The position numbers and the translations under genes were made by a program. Below, piece after piece: positions 1-6,350 of a DNA stretch of 11,727 nt; the first letter of the stretch is position 1, and each line of letters starts with the position of its first letter. The stretch is from contig JBFHOZ010000066.1 of assembly GCA_041592975.1 (NCBI GenBank), positions 1-11,727 of the forward strand, read 5' to 3'. Below the pieces are notes generated by a model. That model ran no database searches. It saw nothing but the letters and a program-made list of their open reading frames with translations, and was not told the DNA's origin. The stretch comes from BM707 sp041592975 (lineage in GTDB: Bacteria; Desulfobacterota; Desulfuromonadia; Desulfuromonadales; UBA2294).

Positions 1-699
1 CATGATCTCTCGTTTGCCGCCGAAGGCGCCGACCGGCAGGCCGCCGCCGATGATCTTGCCGAGGCAGACCAGGTCGCCGCGCACGCCGAAGCGCTCCTGG
101 GCACCACCGTAGGCGACGCGGAAGCCGGTCATGACCTCGTCGAGGTCGTTGTAGGTGACGGTCAGGGTGTGCTTGGCGAAATCGGCCGGCACGCCGGGCG
201 AGGTCGGTACGCCGAAGGTGGCGAGACCACTGCCGGCCTTGACCAGCAGGGAATCGGCGTGACCATGGTAGCAGCCGTCGAACTTGAGGATCTTGTCGCG
301 GCCGGTGTAGCCGCGGGCCAGGCGGATGGCACTCATCGTCGCCTCGGTGCCGGAGGAGACCATGCGCACCTTCTCGATGTTCGGGTAGGCGTCGCAGACC
401 ATCTCGGCGAGGATCGTTTCCTTCTCGGTCGGGGCGCCGTAGGAGGCGCCGCTGTCGGCCGCCGCCTTGATCGCCTCGACCACCTTGGGGTGGCAGTGAC
501 CGAGGATCATCGGTCCCCAGGAGCCGACGTAATCGATATAGGCGTTGCCGTCGGCATCGTAGATCTGCGAGCCGGCCGCCCTGCTGATGAAGATCGGGTC
601 GCGACCGACCGACTTGAAGGCCCGGACCGGGCTGTTGACGCCGCCGGGAATCAGTTCCTTGGCGCGGGCAAACAGTTTCGCTGACATCTGCTGATTCAT
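1..699 (-). CDS. hemL: Glutamate-1-semialdehyde 2,1-aminomutase, 5' part, with an apparent in-frame internal deletion
   Basis: HemL is a cytosolic PLP enzyme that converts glutamate-1-semialdehyde to 5-aminolevulinate in the C5 pathway of heme synthesis. The gene runs off the left edge, and 233 codons are visible from ATG 699-697, which has GAGGA (complement of 704-708) 4 nt upstream. Family landmarks seen in order are IPGGVNSPVRAF, DYVGSWGPMILGH, SSGTEATMSAIRLARG, CYHGHADSLLVKAGSG, SPGVPADFAKHTLT, then YNDLD followed directly by EVMTGFRV, and LGKIIGGG with the PLP lysine at residue 215 (codon 55-57). In normal HemL about 52 residues, including the EPVAGN stretch, separate YNDL from FDEVMTGFR. 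Here they are absent, while the Asp-to-Lys distance (D187 to K215, 28 residues) is preserved. The frame stays open, so this is an in-frame loss and not a frameshift. Identity is firm. The product is probably inactive if the sequence is correct. Confidence 0.93.
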   Translation of the reverse strand, partial: MNQQMSAKLFARAKELIPGGVNSPVRAFKSVGRDPIFISRAAGSQIYDADGNAYIDYVGSWGPMILGHCHPKVVEAIKAAADSGASYGAPTEKETILAEMVCDAYPNIEKVRMVSSGTEATMSAIRLARGYTGRDKILKFDGCYHGHADSLLVKAGSGLATFGVPTSPGVPADFAKHTLTVTYNDLDEVMTGFRVAYGGAQERFGVRGDLVCLGKIIGGGLPVGAFGGKREIM

Positions 700-741
700 G
701 TTGTCCTCACAGGGTAAATGTAATGTCGGGAAATGAGAGTC

Positions 742-770
742 TGCTTAACACAGGGGGGGATCGATGTCAA
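742..770 (-). promoter_or_regulatory. Weak candidate promoter for hemL
   Basis: On the minus strand a perfect TTGACA (complement of 765-770) is followed after 17 bp by TAAGCA (complement of 742-747), a poor -10 with only 2 of 6 consensus bases. It points at hemL and would leave a short leader of about 35 nt. The -35 is good but the -10 is not, so this is tentative. Confidence 0.3.
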
Positions 771-942
771 GAAAGGGGGCGGATGTGGCGAATGCCGCAC
801 GCATGCAGTATAGTGATGCTGGTTGTCGGTGCAAAATGCCGGCGGCGAATCTGGTTTGAAGTCTGCTCAAAATAAATTTAGCGCGAATAAAAATCAGCAG
901 CAGAAACGGGGCGTGGTTTTATTCATAATGAAACAAATAAAT

Positions 943-971
943 TTGACATTCGGGGCGCAACTGATTTATAA
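943..971 (+). promoter_or_regulatory. Sigma-70-type promoter of the rnf operon
   Basis: TTGACA at 943-948 matches the -35 consensus exactly. After a 17-bp spacer comes TTATAA at 966-971, an acceptable -10. The stretch just upstream (about 914-942) is rich in A and T, unlike the GC-rich surroundings, and could act as an UP element. Transcription would begin near 978, giving a leader of about 40 nt before rnfA. The rest of the 700-1018 gap shows no gene or other clear signal. Confidence 0.65.
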
Positions 972-1005
972 CCGCTGGTCAGACCAATTCCGAAGGTGTC
1001 ATCTC

Positions 1006-1010
1006 AGGAG
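1006..1010 (+). promoter_or_regulatory. Ribosome binding site that sets the rnfA start
   Basis: AGGAG at 1006-1010 lies 8 nt before ATG 1019. An in-frame GTG at 1010-1012 overlaps this site and so cannot be the start that it serves. ATG 1019 is therefore preferred and gives the usual 193-residue RnfA. Confidence 0.7.
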
Positions 1011-1018
1011 TGCAAACG

Positions 1019-1600
1019 ATGGCTGAACTGCTGCTGATCCTGATCAGCGCCATCTTCGTCAACAACTTCGTCCTCGCCCGCTTTCTCGGCATCTGCCCGT
1101 TCCTCGGCGTTTCGAAGAAAGTCGAAACCGCCCTCGGCATGGGGATGGCGGTGACCTTCGTCATGACGGTGGCGACGGTGGTGACCTGGTTTATCCAGTA
1201 TTTCGTCCTGATCCCGTTCGGCATCGAGTACCTGCAGACCATCGCCTTCATCCTGGTGATCGCCTCGCTGGTGCAGCTGGTCGAGATGGTCATCCAGAAA
1301 ACCAGCCCGGTTCTTTACCAGTCGCTCGGCATTTTTCTGCCGCTGATCACCACCAACTGCGCCGTGCTCGGACTGGCGGTCCTCAATATCCAGAAAGAAT
1401 ACAGTTTTCTCGAAGGGATTGTTTTCGCCCTCGGGGCCGCCATCGGCTTCACGTTGGCGATGATCCTCTTTGCCGGCCTGCGCGAGCGGGTCGACCTCTG
1501 CCCGGTACCGAAGTCGTTCCGCGGCACGGCCATCGCCCTGGTAACCGCCGGGCTGCTGTCGCTCGCCTTCATGGGATTTGCCGGCCTGGTCAAGGGATAA
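1019..1600 (+). CDS. rnfA: Electron transport complex subunit RnfA (RsxA)
   Basis: RnfA is an integral membrane subunit of the Rnf complex, which couples electron transfer between ferredoxin and NAD+ to Na+ or H+ movement; the RsxA name comes from its role in keeping SoxR reduced in E. coli. The protein is 193 residues, the same length as E. coli RsxA, and mostly hydrophobic, consistent with the family's six membrane helices. Family motifs are plain: NNFVLARFLGICPFLGVSKK near the N-terminus, ETALGMGMAVTFVM, TSPVLYQSLGIFLPLITTNC with its conserved membrane Cys, and SLAFMGFAGLVKG at the C-terminus. It is the first gene of the operon, and rnfB follows after 4 bp. RnfA is paralogous to RnfE and to NqrD/NqrE, but the length and motifs here are RnfA. 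The call is secure. Confidence 0.96.
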   Translation: MAELLLILISAIFVNNFVLARFLGICPFLGVSKKVETALGMGMAVTFVMTVATVVTWFIQYFVLIPFGIEYLQTIAFILVIASLVQLVEMVIQKTSPVLYQSLGIFLPLITTNCAVLGLAVLNIQKEYSFLEGIVFALGAAIGFTLAMILFAGLRERVDLCPVPKSFRGTAIALVTAGLLSLAFMGFAGLVKG

Positions 1601-1604
1601 AGAG

Positions 1605-2456
1605 ATGCTTGCAGCCATAATCAGTCTCGGAGCGATCGGCCTGTTCGCGGCGCTGGCCCTCGGCCTGGCGGCCAAGAAATTCGCCGTCGAGGTCGATCCG
1701 CGCGAACTCGCCATCCTCGAACTGCTCCCCGGCGCCAACTGCGGCGCCTGCGGCTATCCCGGCTGCTCCGGTTACGCCAAGATGGTCGTCGGCGGCGACA
1801 AGATCGCTGCCACCTGCCCGCCGGGGGGATCGTCGGTCATGGACAAGATCGCCAACATCATGGGGTTTGCGCCGATCACCACTGAACCGAAAGTGGCGGT
1901 GGTGATCTGCCAGGGGGACAACCGCAAGGCGAAGGACAAGTACCGGTACCTCGGCCTGGCCGACTGTCAGGCGGCGCAGAAGGTTGCCGACGGGCCGAAG
2001 CAGTGCCCGGGCGGCTGTCTGGGGCTCGGCACCTGCGCGCGGGTCTGCCCGTTCGGGGCGATCGAGATGACCGCCGACAATCTCGCCGTTATCAGCCGCA
2101 AGAAGTGCACCGGCTGCGGCAAGTGCGTCGCCAGCTGTCCGCGCAAGGTGATCCGGATGGCCCCGCTCGATGCCACCACCCACGTGCTCTGCAACAGCCA
2201 CGACAAGGGTGCGCTGGTGCGCAAGTACTGCGAGATCGGCTGCATCGCCTGCCAGATCTGCAAGAAACAGGTGCCGGAGGCATACGAAATCGAGAACTTC
2301 CTGGCGACGGTGGTCTACGAACACTACGACAAGGCGCCGGCGGCGGTGGAGAAATGCCCGACCAAGTGCATCCGCGATTTCATGATCAGCTACCCCGAGG
2401 GGAGCAGCTTTGCCGAAGCGACCGTGCCGCTGCGCAAGAAGGACGAGGCGGCCTGA
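1605..2456 (+). CDS. rnfB: Electron transport complex subunit RnfB, extended polyferredoxin form
   Basis: RnfB is the iron-sulfur subunit thought to accept electrons from soluble ferredoxin and pass them into the Rnf complex. The product is 283 residues, longer than E. coli RsxB (about 190). A hydrophobic N-terminal anchor (about 1-25) precedes a C-x2-C-x4-C-x16-C motif at Cys46, 49, 54 and 71, which binds a [4Fe-4S] cluster. Next is a 2x[4Fe-4S] ferredoxin domain with Cys138, 144, 148 and Cys168, 171, 174, 178 (CTGCGKCVASCP). The extension holds further cysteines at 209, 213, 216, 219, 251 and 255, suggesting at least one more cluster. ATG 1605 was chosen over an upstream in-frame TTG because it starts the membrane anchor at once and follows an AAGGGA-like site at 1592-1597. 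rnfC begins 2 bp after the stop. Confidence 0.95.
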   Translation: MLAAIISLGAIGLFAALALGLAAKKFAVEVDPRELAILELLPGANCGACGYPGCSGYAKMVVGGDKIAATCPPGGSSVMDKIANIMGFAPITTEPKVAVVICQGDNRKAKDKYRYLGLADCQAAQKVADGPKQCPGGCLGLGTCARVCPFGAIEMTADNLAVISRKKCTGCGKCVASCPRKVIRMAPLDATTHVLCNSHDKGALVRKYCEIGCIACQICKKQVPEAYEIENFLATVVYEHYDKAPAAVEKCPTKCIRDFMISYPEGSSFAEATVPLRKKDEAA

Positions 2457-2458
2457 CC

Positions 2459-3787
2459 ATGACGACGAGCAGACTGAAAACCTTTCCGGGCGGCCTGCAC
2501 CCGGCCGACAACAAGCTGTGGACGGCAACCAGCCCGATCGAAAATGTTCCGCTGCCGGAGGAGCTGATCATCCCGCTCTCCCAGCATATCGGCGCGCCGG
2601 CCGATGCCTGCGTTGACGTCGGCGACCAGGTGAAGAAGGGACAGGTGGTCGGCAGCGCCAAGGGGTTCGTCTCGGTCCCGGTTCACGCCTCGACCTCGGG
2701 CGAGGTGGTGGCGGTCGAGCCGCGCCTGCACCCCTCCGGGCGGATGCTGCCGGCGGTGGTGATCCGGCCGGACGGCGCGGACGCCTGGCGCGAGGATCTG
2801 CCGAAAGGGGATCCGGAGCTGCTGACCGCCGACGAGATCAGGGACCGGCTGCGCGACGCCGGCATCGTCGGCATGGGCGGCGCGACCTTCCCGGCCCACG
2901 TCAAGCTCTCTCCCCCGGAAGAGAAGCCGATCGACACCCTGATCATCAACGGCGTCGAGTGTGAGCCGTACCTGACCGCCGACCACCGGCTGATGCTCGA
3001 GGAGCCGGACCGGGTCCTGCGCGGGGTCGCCATTTTGCGCAAGGTGCTCAGCGTCGACACGGTCTGCATCGGCATCGAGGCGAACAAGCCGGATGCCATT
3101 GCCCTGATGACGGAGAAATGTGCCGGCAGCGGCGTCGAGGTGATACCGCTCGAGGTCAAGTATCCGCAGGGAGCGGAAAAGCAGCTGATCCTGGCAATCA
3201 CCGGTCGCGAAGTGCCGAGCGGCGGTCTGCCGATGGAGGTCGGCGTCGTCGTCCAGAATGTCGGCACCGCCGCCGCGGTGGCCGATGCCATCATCGACGG
3301 CATGCCGCTGATCGAGCGGATCTGCACCGTCACCGGCAGCGGCGTCGTTGCGCAGAAGAACCTGCGCATCCGGGTCGGCACGCCGCTGCAGCACCTGGTC
3401 GACCAGTGCGGCGGATTGAACGGCGAACCGGCCAAGCTGATCATGGGCGGACCGATGATGGGGATGGCACAGCTCTCCCTCGACGTGCCGGCGACCCGCG
3501 GCACCTCCGGCCTGCTGATCTTCCGCGAGGGGGATGTTCCGCTGGTCGAGGAGGGCCCCTGCATCCGCTGCGCCCGCTGCGTCAGGGCCTGTCCGGCCAA
3601 CCTGCTGCCGACGACCATCGCCGCCTACACCCGGCTCGACATGTTCGACGAGGCCGAGGGGTACAATGCCATGGACTGCATCGAGTGCGGCTGCTGCAGC
3701 TACAGCTGCCCGTCGTTCATCCCGCTGGTGCAGTCGCTGCGCCATGCCAAGGGCGCGATCCTCGAGAAAAGGAGGAAGATGTCATAA
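2459..3787 (+). CDS. rnfC: Electron transport complex subunit RnfC (NADH/FMN-binding)
   Basis: RnfC is the peripheral cytoplasmic subunit that exchanges electrons with NAD(H), using FMN and two [4Fe-4S] clusters; it is related to NuoF. The product is 442 residues, a compact RnfC without the long repetitive tail of the E. coli protein (740 residues). An N-terminal lipoyl-like segment (about 40-105, with SVPVHASTSGEV) is followed by the Gly-rich GMGGATFPAHVKL at 138-150, INGVECEPYLTADHRLM at 163-179, and QNVGTAAAVADAI at 266-278. Near the C-terminus are ferredoxin motifs at Cys368, 371, 374, 378 and Cys407, 410, 413, 417. The reading frame is open far upstream inside rnfB, but the protein only resembles RnfC from ATG 2459 (MTTSRLKTFPGGLHP), just after the rnfB stop. 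Its stop TAA overlaps the rnfD ATG by one base. Confidence 0.96.
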   Translation: MTTSRLKTFPGGLHPADNKLWTATSPIENVPLPEELIIPLSQHIGAPADACVDVGDQVKKGQVVGSAKGFVSVPVHASTSGEVVAVEPRLHPSGRMLPAVVIRPDGADAWREDLPKGDPELLTADEIRDRLRDAGIVGMGGATFPAHVKLSPPEEKPIDTLIINGVECEPYLTADHRLMLEEPDRVLRGVAILRKVLSVDTVCIGIEANKPDAIALMTEKCAGSGVEVIPLEVKYPQGAEKQLILAITGREVPSGGLPMEVGVVVQNVGTAAAVADAIIDGMPLIERICTVTGSGVVAQKNLRIRVGTPLQHLVDQCGGLNGEPAKLIMGGPMMGMAQLSLDVPATRGTSGLLIFREGDVPLVEEGPCIRCARCVRACPANLLPTTIAAYTRLDMFDEAEGYNAMDCIECGCCSYSCPSFIPLVQSLRHAKGAILEKRRKMS

Positions 3788-4776
3788 TGTCCGGGATCTA
3801 TCTCTCCTCCTCCCCGCATATTCATTCCGGCGAGACCACCGACAAGGTGATGCGGGCGGTGATCTACAGCCTGCTGCCGGCCTGCGGTGTTGCCGTCTAC
3901 TTCTTCGGCCTGCCGGCCCTGCTGGTGCTGGCGATCTGCACCGTCGGCTGCGTCGCCACCGAGGCGATCTGCAACCGCCTGTTCAGCAGGAAACTGTCGG
4001 TCGCCGACGGTTCGGCCGCCCTGACCGGCATCCTGCTGGCGCTCAACATGCCGCCGAACTCCCCCTGGTGGCTCGCTCTGCTCGGCGCGGTGGTCGCCAT
4101 CGTCATCGGCAAGCAGGTCTACGGCGGACTCGGCTACAATCCGTTCAACCCGGCCCTGGTCGCCCGGGTGGTGCTGCTGATTTCCTTCCCGGTCCATATG
4201 ACCTCGTGGACGACGCCGGCACCGCTCGGCAGCGGCGTCGATGCCGTGACCACGGCGACACCGCTCGGCGAGTGGAAAACGGCGGTCATGCTGACCGGAA
4301 AGCTGCCGGAGAACATGTCGGCCGGTTTCGGCGACTACTTCATCGGCAACATGGCCGGCTGCATTGGCGAGGTCTCGGCCCTGGCGCTGCTGCTCGGCGC
4401 GGCTTATCTTTTCTGGAAGAAGATCATCACCTGGCATGTGCCGATGACCTTCATCGCCACGGTCGTCGTTTTCGGCGGCGGCTTCTGGCTGGTCGATCCG
4501 AGCCGCTATCCGGATCCGCTGTTCCACCTGCTGACCGGCGGCCTGGTGCTCGGCGCCTTCTACATGGCGACCGACATGGTCACCTCGCCGGTGACGGTCA
4601 GGGGTCAGATCATCTTCGGGGTCGGCTGCGGCCTGGTGACGGTGCTGATCCGCCTGTTCGGCGGTTACCCGGAAGGGGTCTCCTTCGCCATTCTGCTGAT
4701 GAATGCGGCGACGCCGCTGATCGACCGCTACACCCGGCCGCGGGTGTTCGGAACGGCCGCGGAGGCGAAGTCATGA
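3787..4776 (+). CDS. rnfD: Electron transport complex subunit RnfD (membrane flavoprotein)
   Basis: RnfD is a membrane subunit homologous to NqrB that carries a covalently bound FMN and takes part in electron transfer coupled to ion transport. The product is 329 residues with many hydrophobic segments. Conserved stretches include SSSPHIHSGETTDKVM at the N-terminus, GGLGYNPFNPALVARVVLL at 113-131, and GGYPEGVSFAILLMN with PLIDRYTRPRVFG at the C-terminus. The FMN attachment site is TTATPL at 155-160, with the flavinylated threonine expected at Thr158 by alignment to SQATPL in E. coli RsxD. A strong AGGAGG at 3770-3775 lies 11 nt before ATG 3787. The start overlaps the rnfC stop (TAATG) and the end overlaps rnfG (ATGA), so translation is probably coupled. 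Confidence 0.96.
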   Translation: MSGIYLSSSPHIHSGETTDKVMRAVIYSLLPACGVAVYFFGLPALLVLAICTVGCVATEAICNRLFSRKLSVADGSAALTGILLALNMPPNSPWWLALLGAVVAIVIGKQVYGGLGYNPFNPALVARVVLLISFPVHMTSWTTPAPLGSGVDAVTTATPLGEWKTAVMLTGKLPENMSAGFGDYFIGNMAGCIGEVSALALLLGAAYLFWKKIITWHVPMTFIATVVVFGGGFWLVDPSRYPDPLFHLLTGGLVLGAFYMATDMVTSPVTVRGQIIFGVGCGLVTVLIRLFGGYPEGVSFAILLMNAATPLIDRYTRPRVFGTAAEAKS

Positions 4777-5360
4777 GAGACATCCTGAGACTTGCCCTGG
4801 TCCTGACACTGATCACCGCCGGCGCCGGACTGATCCTGTCGCTGGTCGAGTCGGTCACCCGTGAGCCGATCGCCGAGCAGCGGCGGCTCGAAACGCTTCG
4901 GGCCCTGCAGGCGGTGCTGCCGGAGATCGACAACAGCCCGGATGCCGACACGGTCGAGTTGGTGACCGGCAAGGACAAGAAGGGGCGCGACATCAGGCGG
5001 ACCTTCTTCCGCGGCCGCAAGGGTGATCGGCTGGCCGGCGTCGCCTTCAAGGTGGTCGCCCCGGATGGCTACAGCGGCAATATCTTCATCATGGTCGGCG
5101 TCGACGCCGCCGGGACGGTTACCGGCATCGAGATCCTGACGCACGCCGAAACCCCCGGCCTGGGGGACAAGATCGAGGAGGGCTGGTTCAAGGACCAGTT
5201 CAAGCAGAAGAGCCTCGACAATGCCGACTGGCGGGTGAAAAAGGATGGCGGAGCGTTCGACCAGATCACCGGGGCCACCATATCGCCGCGGGCGATCGTC
5301 AAGGCGGTCAAGTCGGGACTCGAGTTTTACCGTGACCACCGACAGGAGATTGCGCAATGA
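4773..5360 (+). CDS. rnfG: Electron transport complex subunit RnfG (covalent FMN)
   Basis: RnfG, homologous to NqrC, has one N-terminal membrane helix and a large domain, on the outer face in studied family members, with FMN linked to a threonine by the flavin transferase ApbE. The product is 195 residues. The helix spans about 5-25. HAETPGLGDKIEEGWFKDQF is the typical central motif. The ApbE recognition pattern Dxx[S/T]GAT is met exactly by DQITGAT at 163-169, so Thr169 should carry the FMN. GGAGG at 4761-4765 sits 7 nt before ATG 4773, which overlaps the rnfD stop by 4 nt. Its own stop TGA overlaps the rnfE ATG. No apbE gene is present in this window, so the transferase must lie elsewhere. 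Confidence 0.95.
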   Translation: MRDILRLALVLTLITAGAGLILSLVESVTREPIAEQRRLETLRALQAVLPEIDNSPDADTVELVTGKDKKGRDIRRTFFRGRKGDRLAGVAFKVVAPDGYSGNIFIMVGVDAAGTVTGIEILTHAETPGLGDKIEEGWFKDQFKQKSLDNADWRVKKDGGAFDQITGATISPRAIVKAVKSGLEFYRDHRQEIAQ

Positions 5361-5962
5361 ATATCGCGGGCGAATTCAGCAAGGGGATCTGGCGGGAAAA
5401 TGCCGTCTTCCGACTGCTGCTCGGCCTCTGCCCGGTGCTGGCGGTCACCACCAGCGCCGAGAACGGACTCGGCATGGGGCTGGCGACCACCTTCGTTCTG
5501 GTCAACTCCAACATCGTCGTCTCCCTGCTGCGCAAGGTGATCCCGTCGAAAGTGCGGATCCCGGCCTTCATCGTCATCATCGCCTCCTTCGTCACCATCG
5601 TCCAACTGGTGATGGAGGCCTATGTCTACGGCCTGCACAAGTCGCTCGGCATCTTCATCCCGCTGATCGTCGTCAACTGCCTGATCCTCGGCCGCGCCGA
5701 GGCGTTCGCCTCGAAGAACGGCACCTTCATCTCGGTTATCGACGGCATCGGCATGGGGGCCGGCTTCACCCTGGCGCTGTTCGTCCTCGGCGCGGTGCGG
5801 GAGATCTTCGGCAGCGGCACCCTGCTCGGGATGTCGCTGTTCGGCGGCGGCTACGAGCCGTTCCTGCTGATGATCCTGCCGCCGGGGGCGTTCATTACCC
5901 TCGGCCTGCTGCTCGCCGGGATGAACCGGATCGACGCGATCCGCGATGTGACGCGGTCTTAA
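5357..5962 (+). CDS. rnfE: Electron transport complex subunit RnfE (RsxE)
   Basis: RnfE is the membrane partner of RnfA; in the NQR/Rnf family the two form an inverted-topology pair that holds an intramembrane iron-sulfur centre. The product is 201 residues and very hydrophobic. Diagnostic stretches are FSKGIWRENAVFRLLLGLCP at 8-27, which includes one of the conserved Cys, ENGLGMGLATTFVLVNSN, KSLGIFIPLIVVNCLILGRA with the second conserved Cys, AFASKNG, and DGIGMGAGFTLALFVLGAVREIFGSGTLLG. AGGAG at 5344-5348 lies 8 nt before ATG 5357, which overlaps the rnfG stop. It is the last gene of the operon; the next gene is on the other strand. RnfE resembles RnfA and NqrD, but the N-terminal FxxGIWxENxVxxxxLGLCP form is specific to RnfE. 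Confidence 0.96.
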   Translation: MNIAGEFSKGIWRENAVFRLLLGLCPVLAVTTSAENGLGMGLATTFVLVNSNIVVSLLRKVIPSKVRIPAFIVIIASFVTIVQLVMEAYVYGLHKSLGIFIPLIVVNCLILGRAEAFASKNGTFISVIDGIGMGAGFTLALFVLGAVREIFGSGTLLGMSLFGGGYEPFLLMILPPGAFITLGLLLAGMNRIDAIRDVTRS

Positions 5963-6022
5963 GTCAGGCAGGCGTCAGGCGTCCCTTTGGCAGGCATCAG
6001 GTAAAACCTTAAATCGAACTGG

Positions 6023-6044
6023 ATTCCCGATCGGAGTCGGGAAT
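6023..6044. repeat. Short palindromic unit ATTCCCGA-N6-TCGGGAAT
   Basis: Two perfect 8-base arms (6023-6030 and 6037-6044) flank the 6-base loop TCGGAG. The flanks (GG before, GAC after) match the usual setting of widespread intergenic palindromes of this style. There is no T-run on either side, so an intrinsic terminator is unlikely. Confidence 0.5.
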
Positions 6045-6276
6045 GACAAGTTAATAGCCTTTGGTTATCCCTGCAGCTCTTAGTGCTCTCGAGCCAGCTC
6101 GTTCCTTTGAAAGCAGATTCATCGCACCAGCCACGGAGACGCACCATGTTCGCCTCAAGGCGAACTCTCATGCACCAGCTTTGAACAGAAACGAGGGGCG
6201 AGACGCGAGTCTGGCCCCTGCGCGTACAACCAAAAAGAATATAGCCCCCGGCAAGGGCGCCATTTCTTTTGGTTTG

Positions 6277-6330
6277 TTTTCTTTGGGCGAACAAAGAAAA
6301 TGAACACGGCGTGTGGGGCCGCGACCCCAC
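6277..6330. terminator. Paired hairpins that may end the convergent rnf and PAS-gene transcripts
   Basis: A 9-bp A/T-rich stem (6277-6285 with 6292-6300, 6-base loop) is followed 12 bp later by a 6-bp G/C stem (6313-6318 with 6325-6330, 6-base loop). The second stem is followed on the plus strand by GGTTTTA, a short T-run. On the minus strand the PAS gene stop is at 6353-6351, so its transcript meets the G/C stem first. Neither hairpin is a textbook intrinsic terminator; the position between convergent genes is the main argument. Confidence 0.35.
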
Positions 6331-6350
6331 GGTTTTATGGTCTCAAATAA

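Larger units (their letters stand above)
5963..6350. repeat. Gene-free convergent intergenic block, probable composite dispersed repeat
   Basis: This 388-bp gap between rnfE and the minus-strand PAS gene has base composition unlike its neighbours and no credible gene. It opens with a tandem AGGCGTC pair (5970-5976 and 5977-5983) and a related GCAGGCATCAGG. Four inverted repeats follow: ATTCCCGA/TCGGGAAT (6023-6030 and 6037-6044), GTTCGCC/GGCGAAC (6148-6154 and 6159-6165), TTTTCTTTG/CAAAGAAAA (6277-6285 and 6292-6300) and GTGGGG/CCCCAC (6313-6318 and 6325-6330). The first resembles short 'GGATTCCCG...CGGGAATGAC' palindromes common between genes in many bacteria. The minus strand stays open for 123 codons (6330-5959) and the plus strand for 80 (6061-6303), but neither product looks like a folded protein. 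Only one copy is in the window, so 'repeat' is an inference from style. Confidence 0.45.

Noticed and set aside
169..684. A 171-codon plus-strand frame at the left end
   Set aside because: It is antisense to hemL, whose conserved motifs are unmistakable on the minus strand.
806..815. CAGTATAGTG, a 9 of 10 match to the core of the nuo palindrome
   Set aside because: The dyad does not extend beyond the core and it lies far from the rnf promoter, so chance is the simpler explanation.
1010..1018. GTG 1010 as the rnfA start, adding three residues
   Set aside because: The GTG overlaps the Shine-Dalgarno; ATG 1019 has correct spacing and gives the family length.
2390..3745. A 451-codon minus-strand frame across rnfC
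   Set aside because: It is a codon-bias shadow of rnfC, rich in Ala, Asp, Arg and Gly, without motifs or a ribosome binding site.
4237..4266. Loss of the flavinylation glycine in RnfD (TTAT in place of SGAT)
   Set aside because: RnfD proteins tolerate other residues there; E. coli RsxD has SQATPL, so Thr158 can still carry FMN.
5959..6330. A 123-codon minus-strand protein in the intergenic block
   Set aside because: There is no clear ribosome binding site, the frame crosses several inverted repeats, and the composition is not protein-like; a repeat element explains it better.
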